Shown here: positions 28,401 to 37,018 of the stretch, piece after piece
Position numbering within the stretch: position 1 is the first letter of the stretch
How the letters are laid out: each line of letters begins with the position of its first letter
NCBI GenBank assembly: GCA_010672165.1
Contig: JAAHHN010000033.1
Location: 1 to 40,410 of the forward strand
Direction: 5' to 3'
DNA from: Spirulina sp. SIO3F2
GTDB taxonomy: Bacteria > Cyanobacteriota > Cyanobacteriia > Cyanobacteriales > Spirulinaceae
DNA: 40,410 nucleotides
Made by a program: the position numbers and the translations under genes
Notes under the pieces: generated by a model
The model's input: only the letters and a program-made list of their open reading frames with translations
Database searches by the model: none
Told to the model about the DNA's origin: nothing

Positions 28401-30847
28401 TGTTCAAGATCACCATTCAGAAATAATAATTCTGCCAAAAGATAGTATATTTTAAAGGACAAGTTGTATTGACTTTTCCAGCAATCTTTGTTTAGATAGA
28501 AAACTGTCATTTCCAAATACTCTTGAGCTGACTCATAAGCGGTTGATTTTTTGGCTTTCTCACCAGCTTTGAGGTTCAACTGAAGCAACTCACTCCTTTT
28601 GTTCGTATCAGTAATGAGGGCTCTTCCAATATTCAAATGATTAACAATATCAAAAACTTCATCTCCAACCATGATTGAGTTCCTATTTCCTAGAAGGAGC
28701 TGTCCGATTTTCAAATGTTGCTTCTGTTTTTTGTCTTCAGCAATCAAAGAATAAGCGGCTTGTTGAACACGATCATGCAGAAAGCGATAATTGATAAAAA
28801 TACTATCTATTTTCTCTTCATTTTTTTCCCATTCTTGGAAAAACTTATAAGCCTCTGTAATCGGTAAAATCAATCCCTCTCGCAACGCACTCCATAGCTC
28901 CGCTGCAACTGTCTCCACCGACTTTTCGCAAACAATTGCCAAGGTCTCCAAATTAAACTGATTACCAATACAAGACGCTAACTTCAACACATCCTGTGTT
29001 GCCTGCGGCAACTTTTGCAACCGCCTCGCCATAAATGCCACCACATCATCTGTGAGGGCTGCATCTCGTACCTGGACTAAATCACATTGCCAATAGCCCA
29101 AATCTCGCTCAAACGTAATCAGTGCATCTTCATAGAGGCCTTTCAAGAACTGTGTCGTAAAAAAGGGATTTCCCTGAGTCTTGCGATAGACCAACTCTGT
29201 CAGAGGTTGAGCAGTCGTAACTGGGCAACTCAAGGTCTCGGCAATCAATTGGTTGATATGACTCTCAGCTAAAGGTTCAAGGGTAATGGTCGAAATCTCT
29301 GCATTCTGCTTTTCTAAGTCTGCAAGGGTCAACATCAGCGGATGGGCAGGAAACACTTCATTATCCCGATAGGCTCCCAAGAGCAATAAATATCCTGACT
29401 TACTTTCTCCCATCAAGACTTTCATTAAAGCCAGTGAAGCTGAATCTGCCCATTGCAAATCATCCATAAAAAGGGTTAAAGGATGTTCTGGAGTGGTGAA
29501 TACAGCAAAGAACTGCTCAAAAATAAGGTTGAATCGGTTTTGAGCCGCTGTACCAGATAATTCTGGTGTGGGAGGCTGCGCACCAATCACCTGCTCAAGT
29601 TCAGGAATAACATCAATCAAAACTTGACCATTTTTTCCCACTGCTGCGAGGATCTTTGCTTTCCATTTCTCTAATTCAGCATCTGATTCGCTAAGCAGTT
29701 GGTTCATGAACTCTCGGAAAGCTTGCACAAACGCAGAAAAGGGAATATTGCGGTTGAACTGGTCAAATTTGCCTTTAATGAAGTTGCCCTTCTGACGCAC
29801 GATAGGTTTATGAACTTCGTTGACCACAGCCGTTTTACCAATCCCGGAAAAACCTGCTACAAGCAGCATTTCACTATTGCCGTTGGCAACACGGTCAAAG
29901 GCATCTAAGAGGGTTTGAACTTCAGCTTCACGGCCGTAGAGCTTTTCTGGGATGAGGAAGCGATCGCACACATCCCGCTCACCTAGTTCAAAATCGGCAA
30001 TTTCACCTGTGCGCTCTAGTGATTGCAGACATCGCTCTAAATCATGCTTCAAACCCAACGCGCTCTGATAGCGATCTTCCGCATTCTTCGCCATTAGCTT
30101 CAGAATGATGCTAGAGAGTGCAAGGGGATGGGGTTGGCCCAGAGCATTCAATATATCGCTTGGTGGCATAGGAGTTTGGGCGATATGGGCATGAATTAGC
30201 TCTAAAGGCTCATTCGTCGTGAAAGGAACAGTACCCACCAGCAATTCATACAATGTGACTCCGAGAGAATAAAAATCTGTGCGATAGTCAATGCCCCGAT
30301 TCATCCGTCCCGTTTGCTCTGGGGAGATGTAGGTCAGGGTTCCCTCTAAACCTTGGGGGTTCACCAGTTGCCACTGCTCTTTTGGCAATAGCGATGAGAT
30401 GCTGAAGTCAATGAGTTGAACCTGCTGAGATTGAAGATGGATGAGGATATTGGCAGGTTTAATATCTTTATGGATGACTTGCTGCCTGGCGAGGATGTGA
30501 AGTGATTCGGCGAATTGAATCGCAATGGTGAGCAATGCATGTAAATCTGGTTGAGCAGCTTGCCAATAGTGAGCAAGAGAAACTGCCCCCTCATCGGGCA
30601 TCACCAGCGCATAGCCGTTGTTGTAGCGTTCCAGGGCTAGGGGCTTGACGATGTATGGGGAGTCGAGGTTTTGGGTGATGACATATTGGTTACGGAACTG
30701 AACCAACTCATTGAAGGTAGGATGAGGGTTACGCAGAACTTTGATGATGACAGGCTGGTCATCGCTGAGGCGTATGGCACGGTAGACCAGGGTTCGTGTT
30801 CCACTGTAGAGCAGCTCAGTTTCTTGATAGTTTGTTAAGTTCAGCAT
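25424..30847 (-). CDS. Giant Ser/Thr kinase-ATPase-GAF-histidine kinase fusion (HstK type)
   Basis: This 1807-residue paralogue of the neighbouring 2796-residue protein has no PAS or REC domains. Its kinase domain has K36, HKD at 126-128, N133 and DFS at 147-149. The ATPase has GFSGIGKT at 332-339 and LTLFMDDLQWAD further on. TPR-like repeats fill about 650-1290 and GAF about 1355-1510. The histidine kinase has H1554 in [12 protein letters not shown], an N box (NQVFMNILANAIDA), [14 protein letters not shown] and [13 protein letters not shown]. This AHEINNP type differs from the SHELRTP type in the larger paralogue and matches the REC-HK proteins of the cluster. The ATG is at 30845-30847. The 2796-aa gene follows after 116 bp, so cotranscription is plausible. 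Confidence 0.93.
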   Translation of the reverse strand: MLNLTNYQETELLYSGTRTLVYRAIRLSDDQPVIIKVLRNPHPTFNELVQFRNQYVITQNLDSPYIVKPLALERYNNGYALVMPDEGAVSLAHYWQAAQPDLHALLTIAIQFAESLHILARQQVIHKDIKPANILIHLQSQQVQLIDFSISSLLPKEQWQLVNPQGLEGTLTYISPEQTGRMNRGIDYRTDFYSLGVTLYELLVGTVPFTTNEPLELIHAHIAQTPMPPSDILNALGQPHPLALSSIILKLMAKNAEDRYQSALGLKHDLERCLQSLERTGEIADFELGERDVCDRFLIPEKLYGREAEVQTLLDAFDRVANGNSEMLLVAGFSGIGKTAVVNEVHKPIVRQKGNFIKGKFDQFNRNIPFSAFVQAFREFMNQLLSESDAELEKWKAKILAAVGKNGQVLIDVIPELEQVIGAQPPTPELSGTAAQNRFNLIFEQFFAVFTTPEHPLTLFMDDLQWADSASLALMKVLMGESKSGYLLLLGAYRDNEVFPAHPLMLTLADLEKQNAEISTITLEPLAESHINQLIAETLSCPVTTAQPLTELVYRKTQGNPFFTTQFLKGLYEDALITFERDLGYWQCDLVQVRDAALTDDVVAFMARRLQKLPQATQDVLKLASCIGNQFNLETLAIVCEKSVETVAAELWSALREGLILPITEAYKFFQEWEKNEEKIDSIFINYRFLHDRVQQAAYSLIAEDKKQKQHLKIGQLLLGNRNSIMVGDEVFDIVNHLNIGRALITDTNKRSELLQLNLKAGEKAKKSTAYESAQEYLEMTVFYLNKDCWKSQYNLSFKIYYLLAELLFLNGDLEQSEILIKTLLKKVSSAIDKAKTLGLLVIQATMKTQYDKAINAGMQALELLNVKPEKLDLEDEFETELSKIAQTASNLDISNIDPEDFSEMRIPIGLAAMQILVKMYPLAYMVNRALFNVLVLKGINLSLELGYTPESAPTFSWYSLLLGAQLNNYDASRNIGELALKLAENWERPDQKCQALDVFSNFCNAWVAPLSNTVQLNQVAFQAALDSGEFPFAGYIAVHQAFNSIYLGDDLSNVLQDIERYLCFANSIDHSYAIDAILGCKLVASQICRDVEQLLSFDIEGLTENTYLERFENKNFYALCRYLIFKAQALYLQEEYDWAWRVILEAEEKLDFVTNTISVAAYYFFRALTLVAKLREENNLNTSKAGYKTNLDLELKKLSNWSKHSPKNFEHKLHLIEAECYSLDGDILQAINLYDRSISEAKANEYIQEEALANELAAKFYLSWGKEKIAATYMQEAYYCYARWGAKAKTDHLENNYPELLIPILQKQRVEFNPIDSLDTLTKTLTATLQSQTQSSTSISEALDFAAILQAAQKLSSTIELDELLRDITHIILTNAGAQKMTLLMPDGQQWQLQATTEQLENGKIVTQTTAQLLTTESPIPIRLIQYVKNTQEPVLISEAKTEISGILEGYLLKHQPQSVLCIPLLNQGNLVAIAYLEHSTTKGVFTPNRQKIIEFLCAQAAIALQNAQLYSQAQQSQAKAEQALVDLQQAQIQLVQSEKMSALGNLVAGVAHEINNPVGFLQGNIRPAQDYVQDLLSLIDVYQTEYPQANEAVEDEIEAIDLEFVREDLPKLIGSMNAGVDRIRNISDSLRTFSRKDQDHKTAFKIHDGIDSTLLILKHRTKANEQRPKVEVSKNYGELPEVQCFPGQLNQVFMNILANAIDAFDEANQGKTYQEIEASPNTITITTSVIDEHVEIRLQDNGCGMKPETVERIFEQGFTTKEVGKGTGLGMAIAHQIITEKHNGTLTCTSELGQGTTFSIALPIS

Positions 30848-30935
30848 TGGCCATCACTCAATCATTAGCTCAAGCTGAGACAGCACTTAAATTCCTCTTT
30901 AAATTATGGCAAGAGATTGGTGAAATGCCTATGGC

Positions 30936-30969
30936 GTCTCTGTAAAGATTTCTACGTGTATTTACGGAG
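30936..30969. repeat. Inverted-repeat motif, third copy of a dispersed element
   Basis: CTCTGTAAA (30938-30946) faces TTTACGGAG (30961-30969), with 8 of 9 bases pairing, and TCTACGTGTA lies between them. Sequences of the same type are found at 1571-1590 and 2198-2235, more than 28 kb away. The element overlaps the stop of the decayed kinase fragment. Confidence 0.4.
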
Positions 30970-31102
30970 CTTCTTCCATATTAGCCAATGGTAGGGTGAT
31001 GGTGAAGGTTGTACCTTGCCCTAGTTTTGAGGTGCAGGCGATTGTACCACTGTGTTTTTCAGTGATAATTTAGTGGGAGATCGCCATCACCAATCCTGTG
31101 CC
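30962..31102 (-). pseudogene. Decayed histidine kinase 3' end (HATPase G2 box to stop)
   Basis: On the minus strand, 31102 down to 30962 translates as GTGLVMAISH, stop, IITEKHSGTIACTSKLG and on to [15 protein letters not shown] with a final TAA. This is the C-terminal 45 residues of the AHEINNP-type kinases ([17 protein letters not shown]...TFTITLPL). The in-frame TAA stands where the others have CAA for Gln, a single C-to-T change. Reading to the right of 31105 no longer matches any kinase. The fragment lies between the 1807-aa kinase and the 31224 gene and is probably what is left of another REC-HK copy. Confidence 0.88.
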
Positions 31103-31223
31103 TCTAATCCTTTTTTGCCAGCGTTAATAGCCAATGAATTTGAATTTTTTCTAAAATAAGGTGCTATCTAAGTTTCTTGGAGATTACCATTGGCCGTAAT
31201 ATCGTTTCATTAGGAAAATTTGA

Positions 31224-31508
31224 ATGCCAACTACACTAACAAACGAGCAAATATTTAAATTGGTCTGCATGGAAGTTATCGAAAGTCTGGGAGTGCGACG
31301 CTTTCCGCCAGTGTGCGTACTTTATGAGATGACTAACCCCGGATTCATCGATTGGTGTGAAACATTAGTTTTTGTTAAGGACGATGGCAAGCTTGATGAA
31401 GGAGAACAGTCCCTTCTCGACTGGATGAAGCAAAATGCAGGTAACTGGGATCTAGTCCGTGAATTAATGCCTGTTGCTGAACGTCTAGAAGCGAAGCTAA
31501 CGAGCTAA
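31224..31508 (+). CDS. Hypothetical protein, 94 aa
   Basis: The family is not recognised. The protein is soluble and acidic, and appears mostly helical, with an N-terminal helix (TNEQIFKLVCMEVIESLG), a short hydrophobic centre (FPPVCVLYEMT) and a C-terminal helical part (EGEQSLLDWMKQ...LVRELMPVAERLEAKL). It has two Trp-containing helices and three Cys. AGGA lies eight bases before the ATG, and a strong intrinsic terminator follows 43 bp after the stop, so it looks like a complete one-gene unit. It is the only plus-strand gene in the 26-kb kinase island, inserted between a kinase remnant and an intact REC-HK gene. Confidence 0.8.
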   Translation: MPTTLTNEQIFKLVCMEVIESLGVRRFPPVCVLYEMTNPGFIDWCETLVFVKDDGKLDEGEQSLLDWMKQNAGNWDLVRELMPVAERLEAKLTS

Positions 31509-31551
31509 TTTCAAGGATATTAATCCTCAAACTATTTTCTGATTATTATGT

Positions 31552-31584
31552 AGAGAATCTTCCAATTAAAAGGTTCTCTTTTTT
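31552..31584 (+). terminator. Intrinsic terminator of the 31224 gene
   Basis: AGAGAATCTT (31552-31561) pairs with AAGGTTCTCT (31570-31579) around an 8-base loop, with one T-G wobble, and is followed directly by a run of T (31580-31584). It has the form of a rho-independent terminator on the plus strand, and the best one in the window. The leftward transcript of the kinase module runs out nearby as well. Confidence 0.8.
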
Positions 31585-31621
31585 GTGATTTCTATCAATA
31601 ATTTATTGTGCGGCCTCATGA

Positions 31622-32848
31622 TCAAAGCGGAAGAGTAATGGTGAAGGTTGTCCCCTGACCACGTTCTGAGGTGCAGTTAATTGCACCACCATGTTTTTCT
31701 GTAATGATCTGGTGGGCGATCGCCATTCCCAAACCCGCCCCTTTACCCACCGATTTTGTGGTGAAGAATTGCTCGAATATGCGGGATTGAATATCCTCCG
31801 CTATACCGATACCATTATCTTCGATTTGAATGCAGACAACCTTTCCCGTATCGCTCGCTTCTATAGCCGTAGAGATTTTTAATTGTGGCGGATCTAATTG
31901 TGTTAGCTCTACATTTTCTAGCTCAGACCTATATTTGAAATCGATCGCATCCAGCGCATTCATCAGGATATTCATAAATACCTGATTCAGTTGAGCAGGA
32001 TTACAATAGATCAATGGTAAATCCCCATAGCTTTTGGTGAGTTGAATTCCGTCTTGATAGGAGTTAGCTTGTAAGCGATGGGATAATAATGTCAAGGTAT
32101 TATTCAGACCTTCATTAATATCTGCCGTTTTCCATTCAGCTTCATCGAGCTTCGCAAAAGAACGTAAGGATGCAACAATCCCAATGATTCGTTCCGTTCC
32201 CACTTTCATGGATTCCAGCAAATCTGCATAATCTGTTTTGAGAAAGGACAAATCAATTTGTTTTTGCCAGTCTATAATTTCCGCAGGGGGATGTGCATAA
32301 TGTTTTTCATAGAGCGCTAAAAGATGCAGAATATCTTGGTGATATTGTGTTGCATGTTTGAGGTTGCCATGAATAAAACCAATGGGATTATTGACTTCAT
32401 GGGCAATACCTGCAACCAACTCTCCCAAGGTCGAGAGTTTTGAATCTTGAATTAATTGGAGTTGGGCCTTCTTTAGATCGATATGGATTTTAACACGGGC
32501 CAAAAGCTCATCAATATCGAAGGGCTTCGTAATATAGTCAACCCCCCCAATTTGTAGCCCCTTGACCTTGTTGACAGTATCTGAGATGGCGGTGAGAAAA
32601 ATAACCGGAATCGATTGCGTCTGGGGCTCAGCTTTAAGACGACGACAGGTCTCAAAACCGTCAATACCTGGCATTTGGATATCCAGAAGAATCAAATCAG
32701 GCTGATGGCTTTGTAAACGATTGATCGCCCGTTCGCCATCAATCGCGGTAGCGACAGTGTATCCTACATTGCGTAAGGTCTCACTGATAACCAACAAATT
32801 GTCGGGGTTATCATCAACAGCTAAAATATGTCCCTTACTTAACACCAT
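31622..32848 (-). CDS. REC-histidine kinase hybrid, 408 aa
   Basis: This cytoplasmic two-component protein has the receiver first. REC (1-120) has D11-D12 as VDD, phosphoacceptor D56 ([13 protein letters not shown]) and K108 (YITKPFD). The kinase core has H150 (GIAHEVNNPIGF), an N box (NQVFMNILMNALDAID), DNGIGI, FEQFFTTK and [19 protein letters not shown], all intact. With no membrane or sensor domain, its input is probably phosphate from a partner kinase, most simply the dCache kinase encoded 16 bp upstream. AAGGA lies about three bases before the ATG at 32846-32848. It pairs with 35723-37018 as a duplicated copy (56 identical-looking REC motifs). Confidence 0.93.
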   Translation of the reverse strand: MVLSKGHILAVDDNPDNLLVISETLRNVGYTVATAIDGERAINRLQSHQPDLILLDIQMPGIDGFETCRRLKAEPQTQSIPVIFLTAISDTVNKVKGLQIGGVDYITKPFDIDELLARVKIHIDLKKAQLQLIQDSKLSTLGELVAGIAHEVNNPIGFIHGNLKHATQYHQDILHLLALYEKHYAHPPAEIIDWQKQIDLSFLKTDYADLLESMKVGTERIIGIVASLRSFAKLDEAEWKTADINEGLNNTLTLLSHRLQANSYQDGIQLTKSYGDLPLIYCNPAQLNQVFMNILMNALDAIDFKYRSELENVELTQLDPPQLKISTAIEASDTGKVVCIQIEDNGIGIAEDIQSRIFEQFFTTKSVGKGAGLGMAIAHQIITEKHGGAINCTSERGQGTTFTITLPL

Positions 32849-32864
32849 AATTCCTTGGGGAAAG

Positions 32865-35621
32865 TTACGTTCGATCTAAATATTGTTGCAGCAAAGCCTC
32901 AATCTCTTCAATTTTAAAGGCCCGGGCAAGTCCGAGAATTAAGTCAGCAAACTTTTGATAACAACTATCCCACGTGGCAAGGCGATCGCAGATTTGGGCG
33001 GGATCAGCTTGGTTGGCAATCTCAAGCAATAGTTTGAGTTCTTCGGCCGCAGGAATCAATAACGCCTCCCTGTCTGCAACTGGACTGTCTTTGTTGGATT
33101 CTCCGGCGGTCTCGTAAAGCCATTCCAAAGCCAAACAGTCTGAGAGTACAGTGAATAGCGCTTGGGCATCAACAGGTTTGGCTAAGAAGCGATCGCCACC
33201 ACCCTCAAGGGCTTGCTGTTGATCAGCTTGGGTGACCGATGCGGAAGAAACCACAATCTGATGATGCTGCAAGTCCTTATCCGCACGAATGTGTTGAATG
33301 AATTCAAACCCATCCATCACCGGCATCACCAGATCCGTAATCACCAAATCCGGTTGTTGCTCCCGCAGAACAGTTAACCCGTCTGCGCCATTGTCTGCCT
33401 CAATGGTGCTGAATCCAAGGGGTTCAAGGAGATTGGCGAGGACAGCTCGATTTTCCCAACGGTCATCAATGATCAAAATGAGCTGGCGTTTTCCGGTATA
33501 GCCAATGATGCGCTCCCGCACCTCCCCATCGCGCCCTTCAATCCCCCGCTGCTGTTGCCCCCAGTCTTCTGCTAGAGGCAGTTCAATCGTAAAGGAGAAG
33601 ACACTCCCTTGCCCCAATTCACTTTGAACTGCAATTTCTCCCCCCATCAGATTAACAATACGTTGGGAGATAGCCAGCCCCAGGCCAGTGCCTTCTTCCC
33701 GTTTCCGAGCCTCTCCCACCTGCTCAAACGATTCAAACAGTTTGGTTCGATCTGCTGGAGTAATCCCTACCCCTGTATCTTGCACTTGAAAGCACAATGT
33801 TGCTTGGGTTGCGGACAAATCAACCACATCGACTGAGAGGGTCACCGAACCGCGATCGGTAAATTTGATGGCATTGCCCAGTAGATTCAGTAAAACCTGT
33901 CGTAGCCGCTTATCATCCGTGGATACCCCGCCTGGGAGACTAGAACTGACTTGATAGATAAAGTCCAGTCCTTTTGCTTCGGTGCGGACTTTGCACATTT
34001 CTACAACGCTTTGCAACAGAGAGGGAAGATATAAAGGTTTGGGCAGTAACTCCAGTTTTCGCGCTTCGATTTTAGAGAGGTCTAAAATGTCATTAATCAG
34101 ACCGAGTAAGTGAGTCCCGCATTGGTGAATAATATTGACTCCATCCCGTTGTTTGGGGTTGGGGAGTGGGGTTCGAGCCAAAATTTGCGCATAGCCCAAA
34201 ATGCCATTGAGAGGGGTTCGCAATTCGTGGCTCATGCTGGCGAGAAAGTCACTCTTGGCGCGATCGGCGGCTTCTGCCACTTCTTTGGCCTGTTGTAATT
34301 CTACGGTGCGTTCAGCAACTCGCTGTTCGAGTTCAGTGAAGGAGGACTGTAGCTGCGCCGCCATTTGGTTGAACGATCGCGCTAATTTTTCGAGTTCGTC
34401 AATGCCTTGTACTCCAACCTTGCGATCTAGTTTTCCTTGGGCGATCGCTTCACTAGCCCGTTGCAATTCCAGAATCGGTTGGGTAATCCAACGCGAGGTA
34501 TAAATCCCTAAGAGGGTGGCAATGCCCAGGGCGGCCAAGCACAACAAAATTGTGGTGCGGGTATTGGCGTTGATTTGGGCCGTAAAGTCTGATTCTGGAA
34601 TCGTGACAACCACTAACCAATCGAGTCCGTATTTGTCCTGCCACGGTGTCACCTCCACATAATGACGCTGTCTGTCAACACTTAACTCAAGAGTTTGGGG
34701 TGATTTGAGCGATGGGAGATCTCCCAACTGTTGCTGAATACCCTCTGTGATTTTTTTCACGATCAACTCAGGATAGTCGAAAACAGTGTGGCGTTTAAGT
34801 TCTTCGTCTTGGGTAAAAACAATGGGGTGAGCAGCGGAACTGGCCACTAAATTACCGTCTCGTTCAATGATAAAGACTTGGGCTGAAGGGCTGACCTCTA
34901 TTCCTCGCAAAAACTCACCGATATCTGCCAGTAACAGATCAATACTCATCGCCCCAAGAACCTTGCCATCTTCATCTTCTAGGGGGGATGTGGCCGAGAC
35001 CGCCACAAAATCACCAAACCCATCCACCGCATAAACATCACTCCAAGTGATTTTCTCGGCTTTCAGTGCATCGATATACCAATCATCAGTTGTTGCTTCA
35101 TAGGGCGCTTCATAGACCAGTTCGGTAATATTTCCTTGGCGATCGGTCGCATAGGTATAGTCTTGAATTCCGGCTGTCGGATTGTGGGTGATAACCACAT
35201 CATGACCTTCTAACCATCGCCCCGCTCCCGCTCCGGTGTTATCTTGCAAATAATAGCCAATATAGCCAAACTGCGGAAATACTTGCGATTGTTTCCACAA
35301 ATAACGTCCGGTACTTTCAATATTCCTCAAATCAAGCCATTGTTGTTCGATCGCATCCAAATTCAGTTGCAGAATTTGATGAGGGAGTGCCAAGTATTTA
35401 TCGAGGTGGTCATCAACATGGGCTACCGCTTCTTGCTGCAAACGTTTCGCTAGGTCATTGACCGCCCTTTGACCATTCCGAAGAGAGAAATACCCAGTTA
35501 AGCCCACGGCGGCAAAAATTTGCAGCACAAAGGGAACGATCAGAACCCATCGTAGCGGGACGCGATGACTCAATTGATTGAGTCCAGTAGATTGAGCAGC
35601 ATGGGGATTGCTATTTGACAT
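32865..35621 (-). CDS. dCache-HAMP-histidine kinase-REC hybrid, 918 aa
   Basis: This membrane sensor kinase has a first transmembrane helix (about 24-46) and a periplasmic double-Cache domain (about 50-345). A second helix (about 358-380) and HAMP with linker coiled coil (about 380-455) follow. HisKA has H465 ([11 protein letters not shown]), then HATPase with TGLGLAISQ and a REC domain with D763 ([13 protein letters not shown]). The tail of about 95 residues ends [12 protein letters not shown]. In the Cache domain the WY pair near 183 is preceded by TTDD rather than the R-x-WY seen in amino-acid-binding dCache receptors, so an amino-acid ligand is not supported. AAGAGAA lies upstream of the ATG at 35619-35621. 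It is the paralogue of 37005-39761. Confidence 0.94.
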   Translation of the reverse strand: MSNSNPHAAQSTGLNQLSHRVPLRWVLIVPFVLQIFAAVGLTGYFSLRNGQRAVNDLAKRLQQEAVAHVDDHLDKYLALPHQILQLNLDAIEQQWLDLRNIESTGRYLWKQSQVFPQFGYIGYYLQDNTGAGAGRWLEGHDVVITHNPTAGIQDYTYATDRQGNITELVYEAPYEATTDDWYIDALKAEKITWSDVYAVDGFGDFVAVSATSPLEDEDGKVLGAMSIDLLLADIGEFLRGIEVSPSAQVFIIERDGNLVASSAAHPIVFTQDEELKRHTVFDYPELIVKKITEGIQQQLGDLPSLKSPQTLELSVDRQRHYVEVTPWQDKYGLDWLVVVTIPESDFTAQINANTRTTILLCLAALGIATLLGIYTSRWITQPILELQRASEAIAQGKLDRKVGVQGIDELEKLARSFNQMAAQLQSSFTELEQRVAERTVELQQAKEVAEAADRAKSDFLASMSHELRTPLNGILGYAQILARTPLPNPKQRDGVNIIHQCGTHLLGLINDILDLSKIEARKLELLPKPLYLPSLLQSVVEMCKVRTEAKGLDFIYQVSSSLPGGVSTDDKRLRQVLLNLLGNAIKFTDRGSVTLSVDVVDLSATQATLCFQVQDTGVGITPADRTKLFESFEQVGEARKREEGTGLGLAISQRIVNLMGGEIAVQSELGQGSVFSFTIELPLAEDWGQQQRGIEGRDGEVRERIIGYTGKRQLILIIDDRWENRAVLANLLEPLGFSTIEADNGADGLTVLREQQPDLVITDLVMPVMDGFEFIQHIRADKDLQHHQIVVSSASVTQADQQQALEGGGDRFLAKPVDAQALFTVLSDCLALEWLYETAGESNKDSPVADREALLIPAAEELKLLLEIANQADPAQICDRLATWDSCYQKFADLILGLARAFKIEEIEALLQQYLDRT

Positions 35622-35722
35622 AATAATTCTCTTTGGTACTCTTCTCTGGGTCTAGCTATTGTTGCCATAACACCAAGATTGACACCGATTTTCCACTTGT
35701 TGTTGACAGACTTACTGAAACT

Positions 35723-37018
35723 TCACAGACCTGCTAACGGTAAAGTGATGGTGAAAGTTGTACCTTGACCCAGTTCTGAGGTGCAGATGATTGTGCCGCC
35801 ATGCTTTTCGGTAATGATCTGGTGAGCGATCGCCATCCCCAGCCCTGTCCCCTGACCCACCCCTTTCGTTGTAAACCCCTGCTCGAAAAGCCGTTCAACC
35901 GTTTCTGAACCCATGCCACAGCCATTATCTTGAATATGGATTTGTAACTGTTGATTATGCAGATTTTGGGTTTCAATTGTAATGCAATTGGGATTAGACT
36001 CAATCTCTGCAAAGCTTTTACCTTGATTGATTTCATCACAAGCATCGATGGCATTCGCCAATACATTCATAAAGACTTGATTGAGCTGCCCCGGAAAACA
36101 GTGAATGGCTGCCAGACCACTATAGTTTTTGATGATAGCGATCGCTGGTCGATTTTCATTGGCTTTTGTGCGATGCTTTAAGATCAAGAGAGTGCTATCG
36201 AGACCATCATGGATATTAAATTCAGTTTTATGGTCTTGATCCCCCCGAGAGAAAATCCGTAAACTATTACTGATATCTTGAATGCGCTTAATGCCCAAGC
36301 TCATTGAGTCGATCAAATTCGGTAAATCTTCTCGAACAAAATCCAAATCAATTGCTTCAATTTCACCATCCACTTGCTCATTAGCTTGGGGATATTGAGC
36401 CTGATAGACATCAATCAAACTCAGCAAGTCCTGAATATAGCGTTGGGCCGGTTTAAGATTCCCTTTCAAGAATCCAACAGGATTATTAATCTCATGGGCA
36501 ACACCAGAAACCAAATTCCCCAAGGTGGACATCTTCTCACTCTGTACGAGTTGCAGTTGAGAGTTTCGTAATTTCTTTAATGCTAAATCCAACTCATAGG
36601 TTCGACTAGCGACTGCTTGTTCTAGGTTTTGATTGAGCTGGGTTAACTGCACATGGGTCTCAACTCGGGCTAACATTTCTAGCGCTTGAAAAGGTTTAGT
36701 GATGTAGTCAACGCCTCCCAAAGAAAACCCTTTAACTTTATTATCTAGATCTGTAAAAGCTGTAATAAAAATTATGGGAATCTTTGCTGTTTTTGGATTA
36801 GATTTAATACGGCTACAGGTTTCAAAGCCGTCAATACCAGGCATTTGAATATCAAGCAGGATCAAGTCCGGTTGGTAAGTTGTGAGGCGTTTGATTGCAC
36901 GCTCGCCATCAATTGCGGTAGCAACATCATAACCGGCGTCACTGAGGGTTTCCTCAATTACCTCCAGATTCGCTGGGGTATCATCAACTGCAAGAATTTT
37001 TCCTTTAGCCAACGCCAT
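35723..37018 (-). CDS. REC-histidine kinase hybrid, 431 aa
   Basis: This cytoplasmic receiver-first hybrid kinase has phosphoacceptor D56 ([13 protein letters not shown]) and K108 (YITKPFQ). A coiled-coil linker of about 40 residues ([21 protein letters not shown]) leads to H175 ([12 protein letters not shown]), an N box ([14 protein letters not shown]), [14 protein letters not shown] and [19 protein letters not shown] lies about six bases before the ATG at 37016-37018. The start overlaps the upstream dCache kinase by 14 bases, so the two are translationally coupled and probably partners. It differs from the 408-aa copy by its longer linker; its kinase core is closest to that of the 1807-aa protein. 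Confidence 0.94.
   Translation of the reverse strand: MALAKGKILAVDDTPANLEVIEETLSDAGYDVATAIDGERAIKRLTTYQPDLILLDIQMPGIDGFETCSRIKSNPKTAKIPIIFITAFTDLDNKVKGFSLGGVDYITKPFQALEMLARVETHVQLTQLNQNLEQAVASRTYELDLALKKLRNSQLQLVQSEKMSTLGNLVSGVAHEINNPVGFLKGNLKPAQRYIQDLLSLIDVYQAQYPQANEQVDGEIEAIDLDFVREDLPNLIDSMSLGIKRIQDISNSLRIFSRGDQDHKTEFNIHDGLDSTLLILKHRTKANENRPAIAIIKNYSGLAAIHCFPGQLNQVFMNVLANAIDACDEINQGKSFAEIESNPNCITIETQNLHNQQLQIHIQDNGCGMGSETVERLFEQGFTTKGVGQGTGLGMAIAHQIITEKHGGTIICTSELGQGTTFTITLPLAGL

Larger units (their letters stand above)
30848..31223. other. Intergenic region with a decayed kinase 3' end
   Basis: The 376 bp between the 1807-aa kinase start and the plus-strand 31224 gene hold the kinase remnant (30962-31102) and a copy of the dispersed inverted-repeat motif (30936-30969). 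The promoters of both divergent genes must lie in what remains, about 90 bp on the left and 120 bp on the right. Confidence 0.6.

Noticed and set aside
30984-31194. 10-bp inverted repeat GCCAATGGTA / TACCATTGGC bracketing the kinase remnant
   Set aside because: One arm lies inside the former kinase coding sequence and a 10-bp match over 200 bp is not convincing as a transposon end without target duplications.
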